Positions 26,413 through 35,374 are shown, counted from the stretch's first letter. The stretch: DNA of 64,000 nucleotides from Collinsella tanakaei (GCF_016902615.1 NZ_JACJMB010000004.1:59968-123967), one strand, 5' to 3'. Notes: generated from the sequence alone by a model not told the origin. Made by a program: numbers and translations.

Positions 26413-27324
26413 CTAGCGGTTGATGGAGCGGGCCATGCGCAGGTAGGTGTGGCGCTTGCCGCGGATGGCGATGCTGTAGGCCATGAGGTTCTCGGGATTC
26501 AGGCCGCCCACGCCGGCGTCGCCCACGTGGTGCAGGTCGGTGCCCGTCATCTTGCACATGAGCGCGATCTGCTCGATGGTGGCCGCGCTCGCGCCCTCCT
26601 GCGAGGTGCCGATGGCCGTGAGCGAGAGCTTGCCCAGGCTGTGGATGTAGGAGACCATGTCGTGCACGAACTCGAAGGTCACGCCCGGGACGGTGCCGGG
26701 GGCGGGCAGCAGGATGACGTCGGCGCCGGCATCGGCGAACGCGCGGACCATGTCCCGGGAGACGATGTTCTCGCCCGCCTCGTCCTTCGAGCCGGCCGCG
26801 TGCATCTTGCCGGCGAAGATCATCATGGTGTCGCCCACCGCCTCGTGCATCTCGCGGGTGGCCTTGAGGATCGCCGCGTTGTCGACGCCCGTGCCGGGGT
26901 TGCCGGTGAGCAGGATGAAGTCGAAGCCGAGGTCGCGGGCGCGCAGGGCGTTCTCGACGGTGCCGGCGCGACCGGTGGGCATGTCCTCCTGCTCGCCGAG
27001 CATGGCCGAGTCGCCTACCGGCTCGAGGTTCAGGCCGACCAGGCGGCCGGTGTAGCGCTTCAGGGTGCGGATGGTCTCGGCCGGCTCGCAGTCGATGCCG
27101 GCGATGTGCGGGTGCTCGCAGTCGAAAGCGTTCAGCAAGATGAGGTCCGCACCGAACGCGCAGGCGATCTCCGGATCGGAGATGGGCTCGAGCATCATGG
27201 TGTTGCGGAACAGCGAGAGCTCCTGGACGATCACGCGCCCTTCGCTCGCCTCGATGGCGTCGAGGCGCTCCTGGCGACTCATGCGCGCGAGGTCGGACGT
27301 TTCGCAGTTGAGTAGACGCTTCAT
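26413..27324 (-). CDS. TIM-barrel protein of the PEP phosphonomutase/BtpA-like superfamily (DUF7916-like)
   Basis: 303 residues. It starts MKRLLNCETSDLARMSRQER, a start typical of a family often found beside sugar-PTS genes. Barrel strands are visible as GADLILLNAFD (about 75), LGFDFILLTGNPGTG (about 140), GADVILLPAPGTVPG (about 205) and DLHHVGDAGVGGLNPEN (about 270). The glycine-rich late loop suggests phosphate binding. No experimentally established activity is known to me. The ATG at 27324 has GAGAAAGG upstream. It precedes the MupG-like gene by 147 bp in the same direction, so a role in handling the phosphorylated amino sugar is inferred. Confidence 0.68.
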   Translation of the reverse strand: MKRLLNCETSDLARMSRQERLDAIEASEGRVIVQELSLFRNTMMLEPISDPEIACAFGADLILLNAFDCEHPHIAGIDCEPAETIRTLKRYTGRLVGLNLEPVGDSAMLGEQEDMPTGRAGTVENALRARDLGFDFILLTGNPGTGVDNAAILKATREMHEAVGDTMMIFAGKMHAAGSKDEAGENIVSRDMVRAFADAGADVILLPAPGTVPGVTFEFVHDMVSYIHSLGKLSLTAIGTSQEGASAATIEQIALMCKMTGTDLHHVGDAGVGGLNPENLMAYSIAIRGKRHTYLRMARSINR

Positions 27325-27580
27325 AACACGGCCTTTCTCTTGCTGCCCGCGGGGCGCGGCGTGCACTGCGGTCGCGGTGCGGGCATGCTCCCCAATATCT
27401 ATATATGCTAATGGCGGAGGATGGGCGACTCAATCGGATGAGATGCCGCCCGTCTGCGTGCGAGACGGCAGCGAAGGTGAACGTAGCGCGGGGTTGCCGC
27501 GCACCGGCCCGGGTATACCATCACGGATAGGGATATGCGCCGCTGCCGGATGCCGCGGCGCGACGGCGATAGGAGGAGCC

Positions 27581-28258
27581 ATGGCGTTGCTGAGGGAGTT
27601 CTGCGCGGAGAACATGGAGCGGGTGGGCGCTGCGGTCGCGGCCGGCGCGGGCCGCATCGAGCTGTGCGACAACCTCGCCGTGGGCGGCACGAGCCCGAGC
27701 GTCGGCGTCATCCGCGCCGCCGTCGCCTTCGCCGGCGAGCACGACGTCGCCGTGATGGCCATGGCCCGCCCGCGCGGCGGGAACTTCGTCTACACGCCCG
27801 AAGAGGAGCAGATGATGCTCGACGATATCGCCTGCGCGCGCCGCCTGGGCACGACGGGCGTGGTCTTCGGCTGCCTCACGGCCGATCCCGCGACCGGCGA
27901 GGCCGTCATCGACCGCGCCATGACGGCGAGGCTCGTCGAGGCGGCGAAGGGTGACGCGCAGGAGGCTGACCCCGTGCAGGTCACGTTCCACATGGCGTTC
28001 GATGAGCTCGCGATAGACCGCCAGCTCGAGGCCATCGACTACCTGGCCGAGCTTGGCGTCGAGCGCATCCTCACCCACGGCGGGGCCGCGGGGACGCCCA
28101 TCATGGGCAACGTCGAGCGCCTGCGCCGCCTGATCGACCACGCCGCGGGCCGCATCATCATCCTGCCGGGCGGCGGCATCACCTACGGTAACGTCGAGCA
28201 GGTCGCCGAGGCCCTGGGCGTATCCGAGGTTCACGGCACGAAGATCGTCGAGCTCTAG
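27581..28258 (+). CDS. cutC: CutC family protein
   Basis: 225 residues, a TIM-barrel cytosolic protein. LREFCAENMERV, RIELCDNLAVGGTSPS (about 28-43), MARPRGGNFVYT (about 66-77) and VTFHMAFDEL near 134 are CutC hallmarks, as is the GGGITYGNVEQV near the C-terminus. The copper-homeostasis name is historical and the true role is unclear. AGGAGGAG sits just before the ATG at 27581; the frame is open far upstream but that stretch overlaps the divergent gene. It is transcribed away from the amino-sugar genes and is followed by a GC hairpin. Confidence 0.9.
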   Translation: MALLREFCAENMERVGAAVAAGAGRIELCDNLAVGGTSPSVGVIRAAVAFAGEHDVAVMAMARPRGGNFVYTPEEEQMMLDDIACARRLGTTGVVFGCLTADPATGEAVIDRAMTARLVEAAKGDAQEADPVQVTFHMAFDELAIDRQLEAIDYLAELGVERILTHGGAAGTPIMGNVERLRRLIDHAAGRIIILPGGGITYGNVEQVAEALGVSEVHGTKIVEL

Positions 28259-28281
28259 AAGGCGCGAAGAGGAGCTGTTGC

Positions 28282-28320
28282 CGGGCGGGCCGGGCGGGAT
28301 CATTCCGTCCGGCCCGCCCG
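28282..28320 (+). terminator. GC-rich hairpin after cutC, weak or factor-assisted terminator
   Basis: 12-bp perfect stem CGGGCGGGCCGG (28282-28293) with CCGGCCCGCCCG (28309-28320). No T-tract follows, so termination is uncertain. Confidence 0.45.
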
Positions 28321-28424
28321 CGCATATGGGCCTTGGCTCCCGCAGGCATCGCCATGGCATCGGCACATATCGGCGCCGCGGCGCCCGCAATGGCCGAAAC
28401 GGTGCTACGATGGTTTTGCTGTTT

Positions 28425-28597
28425 CAGGGCGGGGTGGAATTCCCCACTGGCGGTGAGTCGGCCGGACGCGCGTCCGGGCGCCGGGCGTCAAGGTCCCGTG
28501 TGCTGCCGACAAGCCCGCGAACCTCGTAGGTGTTGGGTCATCTGCAGGCCGATCCGGTGGAAATCCGGAGCCAACGGTTACAGGCCGGATGAAAGAG
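28425..28597 (+). promoter_or_regulatory. FMN riboswitch (RFN element)
   Basis: Contains the RFN conserved blocks in order: AGGGCGGGGTGGAATTCCCC, ACTGGCGGTG, AAGCCCGCGA, GATCCGGTGGAAATCCGG, GAGCCAACGG and CCGGATGAAAGAG. A TACGAT -10-like box lies at 28406-28411. The end merges with the ribosome binding site of the riboflavin transporter gene, so control is probably at translation initiation. No T-rich terminator hairpin is seen. Confidence 0.95.
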
Positions 28598-28610
28598 GCA
28601 GGTGATTCTC

Positions 28611-29201
28611 ATGGCTGAACAGTCCCGTCATATCCATGTTGAGAACACGAATAGGTGGAGCACCAAGCAGCTCGTGACCATGGCGCTCATGTGCGCCGTG
28701 AGCGCGCTGTTCATGTTCGTGCAGATCCCGATCATTCCCGCGGCGCCGTTTCTCACGTACGACCCCTCGTTCGTGCCGGCGATGGTCGCGGGCTTCGCCT
28801 ACGGGCCGGGCGCGGGCGTCGCGGTGGGCGTGCTCGCCGCGGTCATCCATGCGCTGATGACCGGCGACTGGGTCGGCGCCCTTATGAATATCGTCGCCTG
28901 CGTGTGCTATGTCGTGCCGGCGGCGCTCATCTACCGCCGTCGCCATACGTATACGGGTGCCATCGTGGGCCTCGTGCTCGGCATCGTCGCCGCGACGGCG
29001 GCGTCGGTCGTGGCGAATCTCACCATCGGCGTATGGTTCTGGTACGGAACGCCCGATGCCATCATGCCGCTCATGGTGCCGGCGGTCATCCCGTTCAACC
29101 TCGTGAAAACCGCGCTCAACTCCGTGCTGACGCTCGTGGTCTATAAGGCCGTCTCGAACCTCATCACGCCCGAGAAGGATCGGGTGCAGGGGCGCTCATG
29201 A
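28611..29201 (+). CDS. ribU: Riboflavin ECF transporter S component RibU
   Basis: A 196-residue membrane protein that binds riboflavin. It has about five or six helices, with LVTMALMCAVSALFMFVQIP near the N-terminus and the conserved FLTYDPSFVPAM near 50. The FMN riboswitch 13 bp upstream strongly supports the substrate. The ATG at 28611 is taken over a GTG at 28602 because its spacing to AGAGGCAGGTG is better. The 3' end overlaps the ATPase gene by ATGA, so it is the first gene of an operon with its own energy-coupling module. Confidence 0.95.
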   Translation: MAEQSRHIHVENTNRWSTKQLVTMALMCAVSALFMFVQIPIIPAAPFLTYDPSFVPAMVAGFAYGPGAGVAVGVLAAVIHALMTGDWVGALMNIVACVCYVVPAALIYRRRHTYTGAIVGLVLGIVAATAASVVANLTIGVWFWYGTPDAIMPLMVPAVIPFNLVKTALNSVLTLVVYKAVSNLITPEKDRVQGRS

Positions 29202-31012
29202 TCTCGTGCGAGCATATTCGCTACACCTATGACGGGGCGACCTACGCGCTCGACGACGTGAGCCTCACGATCGCCGACGGCGAGTTCGTGTGCCTGCTCG
29301 GCGGCAACGGATCGGGCAAGTCGACGCTTGCCAAGCATCTGAACGCCCTGCTCGTGCCCGACGAGGGGCGTGTCACGGTCGACGGTATGGATACCGCCGA
29401 TACCGAGTTCACCTACGACATCCGCTCGACGGTGGGCTATGTGTTCCAGAATCCCGACGACCAGCTCGTTGCCACGCTTGTGGAAGACGATGTGGCCTTC
29501 GGCCCGGAGAACCTGGGTGAGGAGCCGGACGCCATCGCGCGCGCGGTCGCCGAGGCCCTGCGCGACGTGGGCCTCATGGATTTCGAGCGCCACGAGACCC
29601 ACGCGCTGTCCGGTGGGCAGAAGCAGCGGGTCGCCATCGCCGGCGTGCTCGCCATGCGCCCGCGCGTGCTCGTGCTCGACGAGGCCTCGGCCATGCTCGA
29701 CCCGCGCGGCCGCGCGGGCCTGCTGCGCGTGTGCCGGCGGCTGCATGAGGCGGGCATGACGATCGTCATGATCACGCACTATATGGAGGAGGCGACGGCG
29801 GCCGACCGCGTCGTGGTGCTCGACGCCGGCAAGATCGCGCTCGAGGGCACGCCGGAAGACGTGCTCACGCAGGTCGAGGTGCTCGGGCGCCTGAACCTCG
29901 AGGTGCCGGCCTGCTGCCAGCTCGCCCTGGCGCTGCGCGAGCGCGGCGTCGCCTGCACGCCGCGGGTGGACGAGGGCGCCATGGTGCGCGCGGTCGCCGA
30001 GCTTGTCGGGGCGTGCGCGGGCGATGGTGCCGAAGATCCGTGTGCGCCTGCCGACGACGATGCGGGCGCGCCGGTGTCGGCGGGGAGCAAGCCCCTCATC
30101 TCCTTCGAGCACGTGAGCTACAGCTACGAGCCGTCGGTGCGCGAGCGCGCCCGGCGCCGCAGGCTGCCGCGGCGCAAGAAGGCCGCCGCGTGGGGGAGCG
30201 ACCCGGAGGCCATCTGGGCGCTTCACAATATCGACCTTGCGATCCGCCCCGGCGAGTTCTTGGGCATCGCCGGCCATACCGGCTCGGGCAAGTCGACCCT
30301 TATCCAGCATATGAACGGCCTGGTGCATCCGACGATGGGGCGCGTGGCGGTGTGCGGGGAAAACCTTGCGGACCGGCGCGCCGCCGACGAGGCGAAGACC
30401 GTCGTGGGCGTCGTCTTCCAGTATCCGGAGCATCAGCTGTTCGCGCAGACGGTGTTGGAGGACGTGGCCTTCGGCCCGAAGAACCTCGGGCTTTCCGCCG
30501 ATGAGGTGGACGCCCGCGTGCGCGAGGCGCTCCGGCTCGTGGGGCTTTCCGCCGACGTTGTGGGGAGCAAGAGCCCGTTTGCCCTCTCGGGCGGCCAGCA
30601 GCGTCGCGTCGCCTTTGCCGGCGTGCTCGCCATGCGACCGCGGGTGCTCGTGCTCGACGAGCCGGCGGCGGGCCTCGATCCGGCGGCGCGCCGGGAGTTT
30701 CTGGACCTCGTCGCCCATCTGCACGATGAGGGGCTGACGGTGATCATGGTCTCCCACAGCATGGACGACCTGGCGGAGCTTTGCGACCGGGTGGTCGTGC
30801 TGAACGAGGGCGCCGTGCTCATGGACGGCACGCCGCACGACGTCTTCTGCCGCCCGGATGAGCTTCGCCGCGTCGGGCTGGACGCGCCCGCGGCGCAGCG
30901 CATGGCGATGGGGCTGCGCGCGCTCGGCGTGCCGCTTGCGCATGGGCGCCTCTATACGATCGAGGGGCTCGCCTGCGCGGTGGCGGCGTTGGTGCAGGGA
31001 GGTGCACGCTAG
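29198..31012 (+). CDS. ecfA: Fused ECF transporter ATPase (EcfA1-EcfA2)
   Basis: 604 residues containing two complete ABC ATPase domains in one chain. Domain 1 has Walker A GGNGSGKST (35-43), signature LSGGQKQR and Walker B VLVLDEASAML. Domain 2 has Walker A GHTGSGKST near 362, signature LSGGQQRR and Walker B VLVLDEPAAGLD. An acidic linker and a basic insertion (about 275-330, with ERARRRRLPRRKK) separate them. It powers RibU and probably other S components such as BioY. In most bacteria the two ATPases are separate genes. It overlaps ribU by ATGA and ecfT by TAGTG. Confidence 0.94.
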   Translation: MISCEHIRYTYDGATYALDDVSLTIADGEFVCLLGGNGSGKSTLAKHLNALLVPDEGRVTVDGMDTADTEFTYDIRSTVGYVFQNPDDQLVATLVEDDVAFGPENLGEEPDAIARAVAEALRDVGLMDFERHETHALSGGQKQRVAIAGVLAMRPRVLVLDEASAMLDPRGRAGLLRVCRRLHEAGMTIVMITHYMEEATAADRVVVLDAGKIALEGTPEDVLTQVEVLGRLNLEVPACCQLALALRERGVACTPRVDEGAMVRAVAELVGACAGDGAEDPCAPADDDAGAPVSAGSKPLISFEHVSYSYEPSVRERARRRRLPRRKKAAAWGSDPEAIWALHNIDLAIRPGEFLGIAGHTGSGKSTLIQHMNGLVHPTMGRVAVCGENLADRRAADEAKTVVGVVFQYPEHQLFAQTVLEDVAFGPKNLGLSADEVDARVREALRLVGLSADVVGSKSPFALSGGQQRRVAFAGVLAMRPRVLVLDEPAAGLDPAARREFLDLVAHLHDEGLTVIMVSHSMDDLAELCDRVVVLNEGAVLMDGTPHDVFCRPDELRRVGLDAPAAQRMAMGLRALGVPLAHGRLYTIEGLACAVAALVQGGAR

Positions 31013-31800
31013 TGGAGGCGTTTTCCTTCGGCAGCTACTATCCGGGCGACAGCGTGCTGCACCGGCTCGACCCGCGCACGAAGCTCGTGGGCGGCCTGGC
31101 GTTTCTCATCGTGTCGCTGCTCGCGCGCAGCTTCGCCGGCCTGGCGGTCATCGGGCTGTTCACGGCGGCGCTCTACCTGGTCGCCCGCATACCGGCGGGG
31201 CGCGCCCTGCGCTCGCTCGCACCGCTGTGTGCCATCATCGTCGTGGTCGCCCTGCTGCGCCTTTTCACCGATGACGGCGGGCGCCTGCTGTTCGAGCTCG
31301 GCTTCATCCGCATCTACGAGGGCGGCGTGTACGCGTGCGTCTTCACGTCGGTGCGCATGCTGTTCATGATGTGCGTCATGAGCCTCGTGACCATGACGAC
31401 GATGACGCTCGACCTCACGCATGCGGTGGAGCGCCTGCTCTCGCCGCTTCAGCGCTTCGGCGTGCCGGCGCATGAGCTCGGCATGATGCTCGGCATCGCC
31501 CTGCGCTTCATGCCGCAGTTCGCCAGCGAGCTCCAGACGACCTATCGGGCCCAGGTGAGCCGCGGCGCCCGCGTCGCGTCCGGTCCGCTCGGGGGGATCC
31601 GCATGCTCTCGAGCGTGTCCATCCCGCTGTTCGCGAGCATCTTCCGCCATGCCGATACGCTGTCGGCGGCCATGGATGCCCGCTGCTACCACGGCGAGCA
31701 GGGCAGAACGCGCCTGCACCCGCTGCATTTCGGCACCCGCGACGGCGTCGCCGCGGCGCTGCTTGCCGCCCTGGCCGCTGTCGTGATCCTGGTCGGCTAG
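31012..31800 (+). CDS. ecfT: ECF transporter transmembrane component EcfT
   Basis: 262 residues with four or five transmembrane helices (about 25-135 and 240-262). LDPRTKLVGG near 19-28 and the coupling helices QVSRGARV near 183 and AMDARCYHG near 222 correspond to the two EcfT Ala-Arg-Gly-type motifs that touch the ATPases; the second carries Cys in place of Gly. The start is GTG at 31012, sharing one base with the upstream TAG. It completes a RibU-EcfAA-EcfT module. Confidence 0.93.
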   Translation: MEAFSFGSYYPGDSVLHRLDPRTKLVGGLAFLIVSLLARSFAGLAVIGLFTAALYLVARIPAGRALRSLAPLCAIIVVVALLRLFTDDGGRLLFELGFIRIYEGGVYACVFTSVRMLFMMCVMSLVTMTTMTLDLTHAVERLLSPLQRFGVPAHELGMMLGIALRFMPQFASELQTTYRAQVSRGARVASGPLGGIRMLSSVSIPLFASIFRHADTLSAAMDARCYHGEQGRTRLHPLHFGTRDGVAAALLAALAAVVILVG

Positions 31801-31842
31801 CTTCGCGCGCCGCCCATCATCTCACCAAAAGAGGAGGTTGCC

Positions 31843-32283
31843 ATGACCGATTCCTGTGCACAGACCGCCCCGGAGGGCATCGCGCTGGTGCTCGAGTACC
31901 TGACGTCCATACCGGCGTGGTATCTCGCCACGAGCGTGGACAACCAGCCGCACGTGCGGCCGTTCTCGTTTGCCGCCGAGCAGGACGGCAAGATCTGGTT
32001 CTGCACGGCGACCACGAAGGACGTGTGGGAGGAGCTGCTGCAAAACCAGCGCATCGAGGCGACGGCCTGGTGGCCGGGGCACGGCTGGCTCATCCTGCGC
32101 GGCCGCGCGGGGCTCGAGGACCGTGCGGCGCCGGCGCTGCGCGAGGCGGGCTGGCGCCATCTCGAGGGGCTGGGGGAGCACTACGCGGGGCCGGACGACC
32201 CCACGCTCGTGTTCTTCAGCGTCGAGGAGCCGCAAGCATGGATCTGCAACCATGACGCATGGGTGCCGGTTGCGCTCCCGTAG
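31843..32283 (+). CDS. Pyridoxamine 5'-phosphate oxidase-fold flavoprotein, copy 1
   Basis: 146 residues. The split-barrel fold is indicated by YLTSIPAWYLATSVDNQPHVRPF (first two strands), IWFCTATTKDVWEEL and the following strands. Such proteins bind FMN or F420 and reduce small molecules; the true substrate is unknown. AGAGGAGG precedes the ATG at 31843. It follows the riboflavin transporter genes by 42 bp, and FMN use would fit that context. A diverged tandem paralogue lies downstream. Residues 15-70 are most similar between the two copies. Confidence 0.83.
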   Translation: MTDSCAQTAPEGIALVLEYLTSIPAWYLATSVDNQPHVRPFSFAAEQDGKIWFCTATTKDVWEELLQNQRIEATAWWPGHGWLILRGRAGLEDRAAPALREAGWRHLEGLGEHYAGPDDPTLVFFSVEEPQAWICNHDAWVPVALP

Positions 32284-32312
32284 CGGGGTGGCTGCCACAT
32301 CAGAACGGAAGG

Positions 32313-32363
32313 GCCCATCCGGCGGCGCGCGCTGCGGTACCGCACCGGCGCTGCCGGATGGGC
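32313..32363. repeat. Inverted repeat between the two paralogous flavoprotein genes
   Basis: 16-nt arms 32313-32328 and 32348-32363 pair with one G-T. The 19-nt loop contains GCGGTACCGC, itself a palindrome. It lies just before the ribosome binding site of the second gene and has no T-tract. Confidence 0.5.
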
Positions 32364-32389
32364 TCCGATACGAAAGGAGACCGCATTCC

Positions 32390-32809
32390 ATGGATGAGAT
32401 CGTCTCGTACCTGACGTCGATTCCCGCCTGGTATCTGGCGACGATCGACGAGAACGACCCCGAGCAGCCGCGCGTGCGGCCGTTTTCGTTCGTCTGCGCG
32501 GACGCGGGGCGCCTGTGGTTTTGCACCTCGCGCGACAAGGACGTGTGGCGCGAGCTCGCGGCGCATCCCAAGTTCGAGCTTTCCGGATGGAAGCCGGGCG
32601 CGTTCTGGATCGTGCTGACCGGCGAGGCCGACCTCACCGCCGACGCGAGCGCGAGCGAGGCGGTGCGCCAGGCGGGCTTCGCCCACATGGTGGGCATCGG
32701 CGAGGAGCACGCATCCGCCCGTGATGGGCGCCTGGCGTTCTTCAGCGTGCGGGCGGCGCAGGCGCGCTTCCGCGATATCGACGGCAGCGAGCGCGTCGTC
32801 GAGCTGTAG
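32390..32809 (+). CDS. Pyridoxamine 5'-phosphate oxidase-fold flavoprotein, copy 2
   Basis: 139 residues, a paralogue of the preceding gene. Both share YLTSIPAWYLAT, VRPFSF, LWFCTS or IWFCTA, KDVW and the late LAFFSV or LVFFSV strand, so tandem duplication is clear. AAAGGAG lies 12 nt upstream of the ATG at 32390. The C-terminus DIDGSERVVEL differs fully from copy 1. The function is probably FMN-dependent reduction of a small molecule and is not further definable. Confidence 0.83.
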   Translation: MDEIVSYLTSIPAWYLATIDENDPEQPRVRPFSFVCADAGRLWFCTSRDKDVWRELAAHPKFELSGWKPGAFWIVLTGEADLTADASASEAVRQAGFAHMVGIGEEHASARDGRLAFFSVRAAQARFRDIDGSERVVEL

Positions 32810-32992
32810 GAGCGCGGCCGCATCGGCGAATCTGCGCACCTGCGCCCATGTTGCGAGACTATGTCGCGAAAAAAAGAAGGGCGCAAGCTGCCCGTTGCGT
32901 GGTACTCTCTCATGCTGTTCGATATTGAAGGTCCGAACATGCGAATTTATGCATTCTCGAACCAATCGCATGCATTTTGGAGATGAGGTCAT

Positions 32993-34063
32993 ATGGCCTA
33001 CAAAGTGGGAGTCGTCGGCGCTGCGGGCTATGCGGGCATCGAGGCGGTGCGTCTGCTGCTCAACCATCCGGTGTTCGAGCTCGTCGTCATCACGTCGAAT
33101 GCGGACGCGGGGCAGCCGCTCGCGAGCGTGTATCCGGCGTTCGCGGGCGTGAGCGACCTGGTGTTCTCGACGCACGACGACCCCGCGCTCACCGAGTGCG
33201 ACGCGGTGTTCCTCGCCGTGCCGCATACCGCCGCGCTCGCCGCGGTGCCGGGGCTGCTCGCCGCGGGCGTGACGGTCATCGACCTGTCCGCCGACTACCG
33301 CCTGTCCGACCCCGCGGTCTACGAGCGGTGGTACAACACGCCCCATACCTCGCCCGAGCTGCTCGCCACGCGCGCCTTCGGCCTGCCCGAGCTCGCTGCC
33401 GACGACCTGGCGGACGCCGCGGCGCGCCATGCCGCGGGCGAGGCGGTGCTCGTCGCGTGCGCCGGCTGCTATCCCACCGCGACCTCGCTCGGCGCCTATC
33501 CCGCCATCGATGCGGGCTGGCTCGCCGAGGGGGCCTCTGTCGTGGTGGACGCCATCTCGGGCGTGACCGGAGCCGGCAAGTCGGCAAACGCCCGCACGCA
33601 CTTCTGCTCGGCTGACGAGAACGTCGAGGCGTACAACGTCTGCCGCCATCGCCACACACCCGAGATCGAGCAGATCTTGGGCCTTCCCGACCGCGTGGTC
33701 TTCACGCCGCATCTGGCGCCGTTGCGCCGCGGGCTGCTCTCCACGGTGAACATCCCGCTTGCCGCGGACGTCGCCGCGACGCTCACCGACGAGGCGGTCA
33801 TCGAGCGCTATCGGGCGTTTTACGAGGCGCGCCCCTTCGTGCGCGTGCTCGACGCCGGCCAAAATCCCAAGACGAGCTCGGTTGCGGGCTCGAACGCCTG
33901 CCAGATCGGTGTCGCCGTCAACGCGCGGGCGCGCATGCTCGTCGTGACGAGCGCGATCGACAACCTCTGCAAGGGAGCTGCCGGCCAAGCCATCCAGTGC
34001 GCTAACATCGTGTTCGGTCTCGATGAGCGCTGCGGCCTGCCGCTTGCCGCCATGCCGGTGTAG
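32993..34063 (+). CDS. argC: N-acetyl-gamma-glutamyl-phosphate reductase
   Basis: 356 residues, third step of arginine biosynthesis, NADPH-dependent. GVVGAAGYAGIEAVRLL at the N-terminus is the Rossmann motif, and Cys159 in CAGCYPTA is the catalytic residue. HRHTPEIEQ near 220 and the C-terminal TSAIDNLCKGAAGQAIQ are also family hallmarks. First gene of argC-argJ-argB-argD. Upstream, TGCGAATTTATGCATTC (about 32940-32957) contains GAAT and ATTC half-sites and could be an ArgR box, but the 6-bp spacing is not the usual four. Confidence 0.96.
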   Translation: MAYKVGVVGAAGYAGIEAVRLLLNHPVFELVVITSNADAGQPLASVYPAFAGVSDLVFSTHDDPALTECDAVFLAVPHTAALAAVPGLLAAGVTVIDLSADYRLSDPAVYERWYNTPHTSPELLATRAFGLPELAADDLADAAARHAAGEAVLVACAGCYPTATSLGAYPAIDAGWLAEGASVVVDAISGVTGAGKSANARTHFCSADENVEAYNVCRHRHTPEIEQILGLPDRVVFTPHLAPLRRGLLSTVNIPLAADVAATLTDEAVIERYRAFYEARPFVRVLDAGQNPKTSSVAGSNACQIGVAVNARARMLVVTSAIDNLCKGAAGQAIQCANIVFGLDERCGLPLAAMPV

Positions 34064-34102
34064 GCGCCCATCCGCTGTCACACAAGGAGGAAAGGCTCCC
34101 TT

Positions 34103-35374
34103 ATGGATATCGATGCGTTTGATTCGAAGCTTCGCGCCGTACCCGACGGCGGGGTCACGAGCGCGCGCGGCTTTACCGCCTGCGGCCTGCACGCGGGGTT
34201 CCGCGCCGAACCCGAGCGCGCCGACTTCGCGCTGCTCGTCGCCGACGAGCCGGCAAGCGCCGCGGGCGTGTTCACCACGAACCGCTTCTGCGCGGCGCCC
34301 GTCACGGTGAGCCGCAAGCACCTGGGCGGTGCCGAGCGGGGTTGGGGCACCGTGCGCGCGGTCGCGGTCAACTCGGGCAACGCCAACGCCGCCACCGGCG
34401 AGCCGGGGCTGGCGGTTGCGCGCGAGACCTGCGACATCGTCTCGCAGGTGGTGGGATGCGAGCCCGAGCAGGTGCTCGTGGCGTCCACGGGCGTCATCGG
34501 CCAGCAGCTCGACATCACGCCGTTCGAGATGGGCGTTCCCGCTGCGTTCGAGCAGCGCTCCCGCGCGGGCGGAGCGGCTTTCGCCCGCGCCATCATGACG
34601 ACCGACACGCACCCCAAGGAGTACGCCGTCACCTACGAGAGCGGCGTGCTCGAGTACGTGGGCTGCACGTTCACCGTGGGCGGCTGTGTCAAGGGCTCGG
34701 GCATGATCATGCCGAACATGGCGACCATGATCGCCCTGATCACCACCGACGCGCCGGTCGCGCCGAGCACGCTCCACGGCATCCTGACGGCATGCGTCGC
34801 GCAGACGTTCAACAAGGTGACGGTGGACTCCGACACCTCGACGAACGATACGTGCATCATGCTCGCCTCCGGTGCCGCGGCGGTCGATGCCGAGCCCATC
34901 TGCGAGGGGACCGAGGCCTACGAGGAGCTCTTCTACGCGGTCAGCGTGGTGTGCGAGAGCCTCGCCCGCGCGATTGCGGCCGACGGCGAGGGGGCCTCGC
35001 GCCTCATCACCGTGAACGTCACCGGCGCGCCGACGGACGACGATGCCGACACCTGCGCCCGCGCCATCGCCAACTCGCCGCTCGTGAAGACCGCCGTGGC
35101 GGGCCACGACTGCAACTGGGGCCGCATCGCCATGGCGCTCGGCAAGTGCGGCGTGGCGTTCGACCAGCGCGACGTCGCCATCGACATCATGGGAATCCCC
35201 GTGTGCCGCGACGGCTTGACGGTGCCCTTCGATGAGGCGGAGGCGAGCCGTCGCTTCGAGGCGCCCGAGATCACCATCTGGGCGGACCTGGGTGCCGGCG
35301 AGGGCGAGGCGACCGTTTGGACCTGCGACCTCACGCACGAGTACATCGTCATCAACGGCGACTACCGCACCTAA
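34103..35374 (+). CDS. argJ: Bifunctional ornithine acetyltransferase / N-acetylglutamate synthase
   Basis: 423 residues. ArgJ transfers the acetyl group from N-acetylornithine to glutamate, recycling it, and often also uses acetyl-CoA. The self-cleavage nucleophile is Thr208 in MPNMATMIAL, preceded by KGSGMI. VNSGNANAATG near 90 and the C-terminal NGDYRT are typical. AAGGAGGAAAGG precedes the ATG at 34103. With argJ present, a separate argE or argA is not required, so the pathway is the cyclic version. Confidence 0.96.
   Translation: MDIDAFDSKLRAVPDGGVTSARGFTACGLHAGFRAEPERADFALLVADEPASAAGVFTTNRFCAAPVTVSRKHLGGAERGWGTVRAVAVNSGNANAATGEPGLAVARETCDIVSQVVGCEPEQVLVASTGVIGQQLDITPFEMGVPAAFEQRSRAGGAAFARAIMTTDTHPKEYAVTYESGVLEYVGCTFTVGGCVKGSGMIMPNMATMIALITTDAPVAPSTLHGILTACVAQTFNKVTVDSDTSTNDTCIMLASGAAAVDAEPICEGTEAYEELFYAVSVVCESLARAIAADGEGASRLITVNVTGAPTDDDADTCARAIANSPLVKTAVAGHDCNWGRIAMALGKCGVAFDQRDVAIDIMGIPVCRDGLTVPFDEAEASRRFEAPEITIWADLGAGEGEATVWTCDLTHEYIVINGDYRT

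Noticed and set aside
32940..32957. Canonical ArgR box before argC
   Set aside because: GAAT and ATTC half-sites exist but are 6 bp apart rather than 4, and there is no second box, so I mention it only as a possibility.
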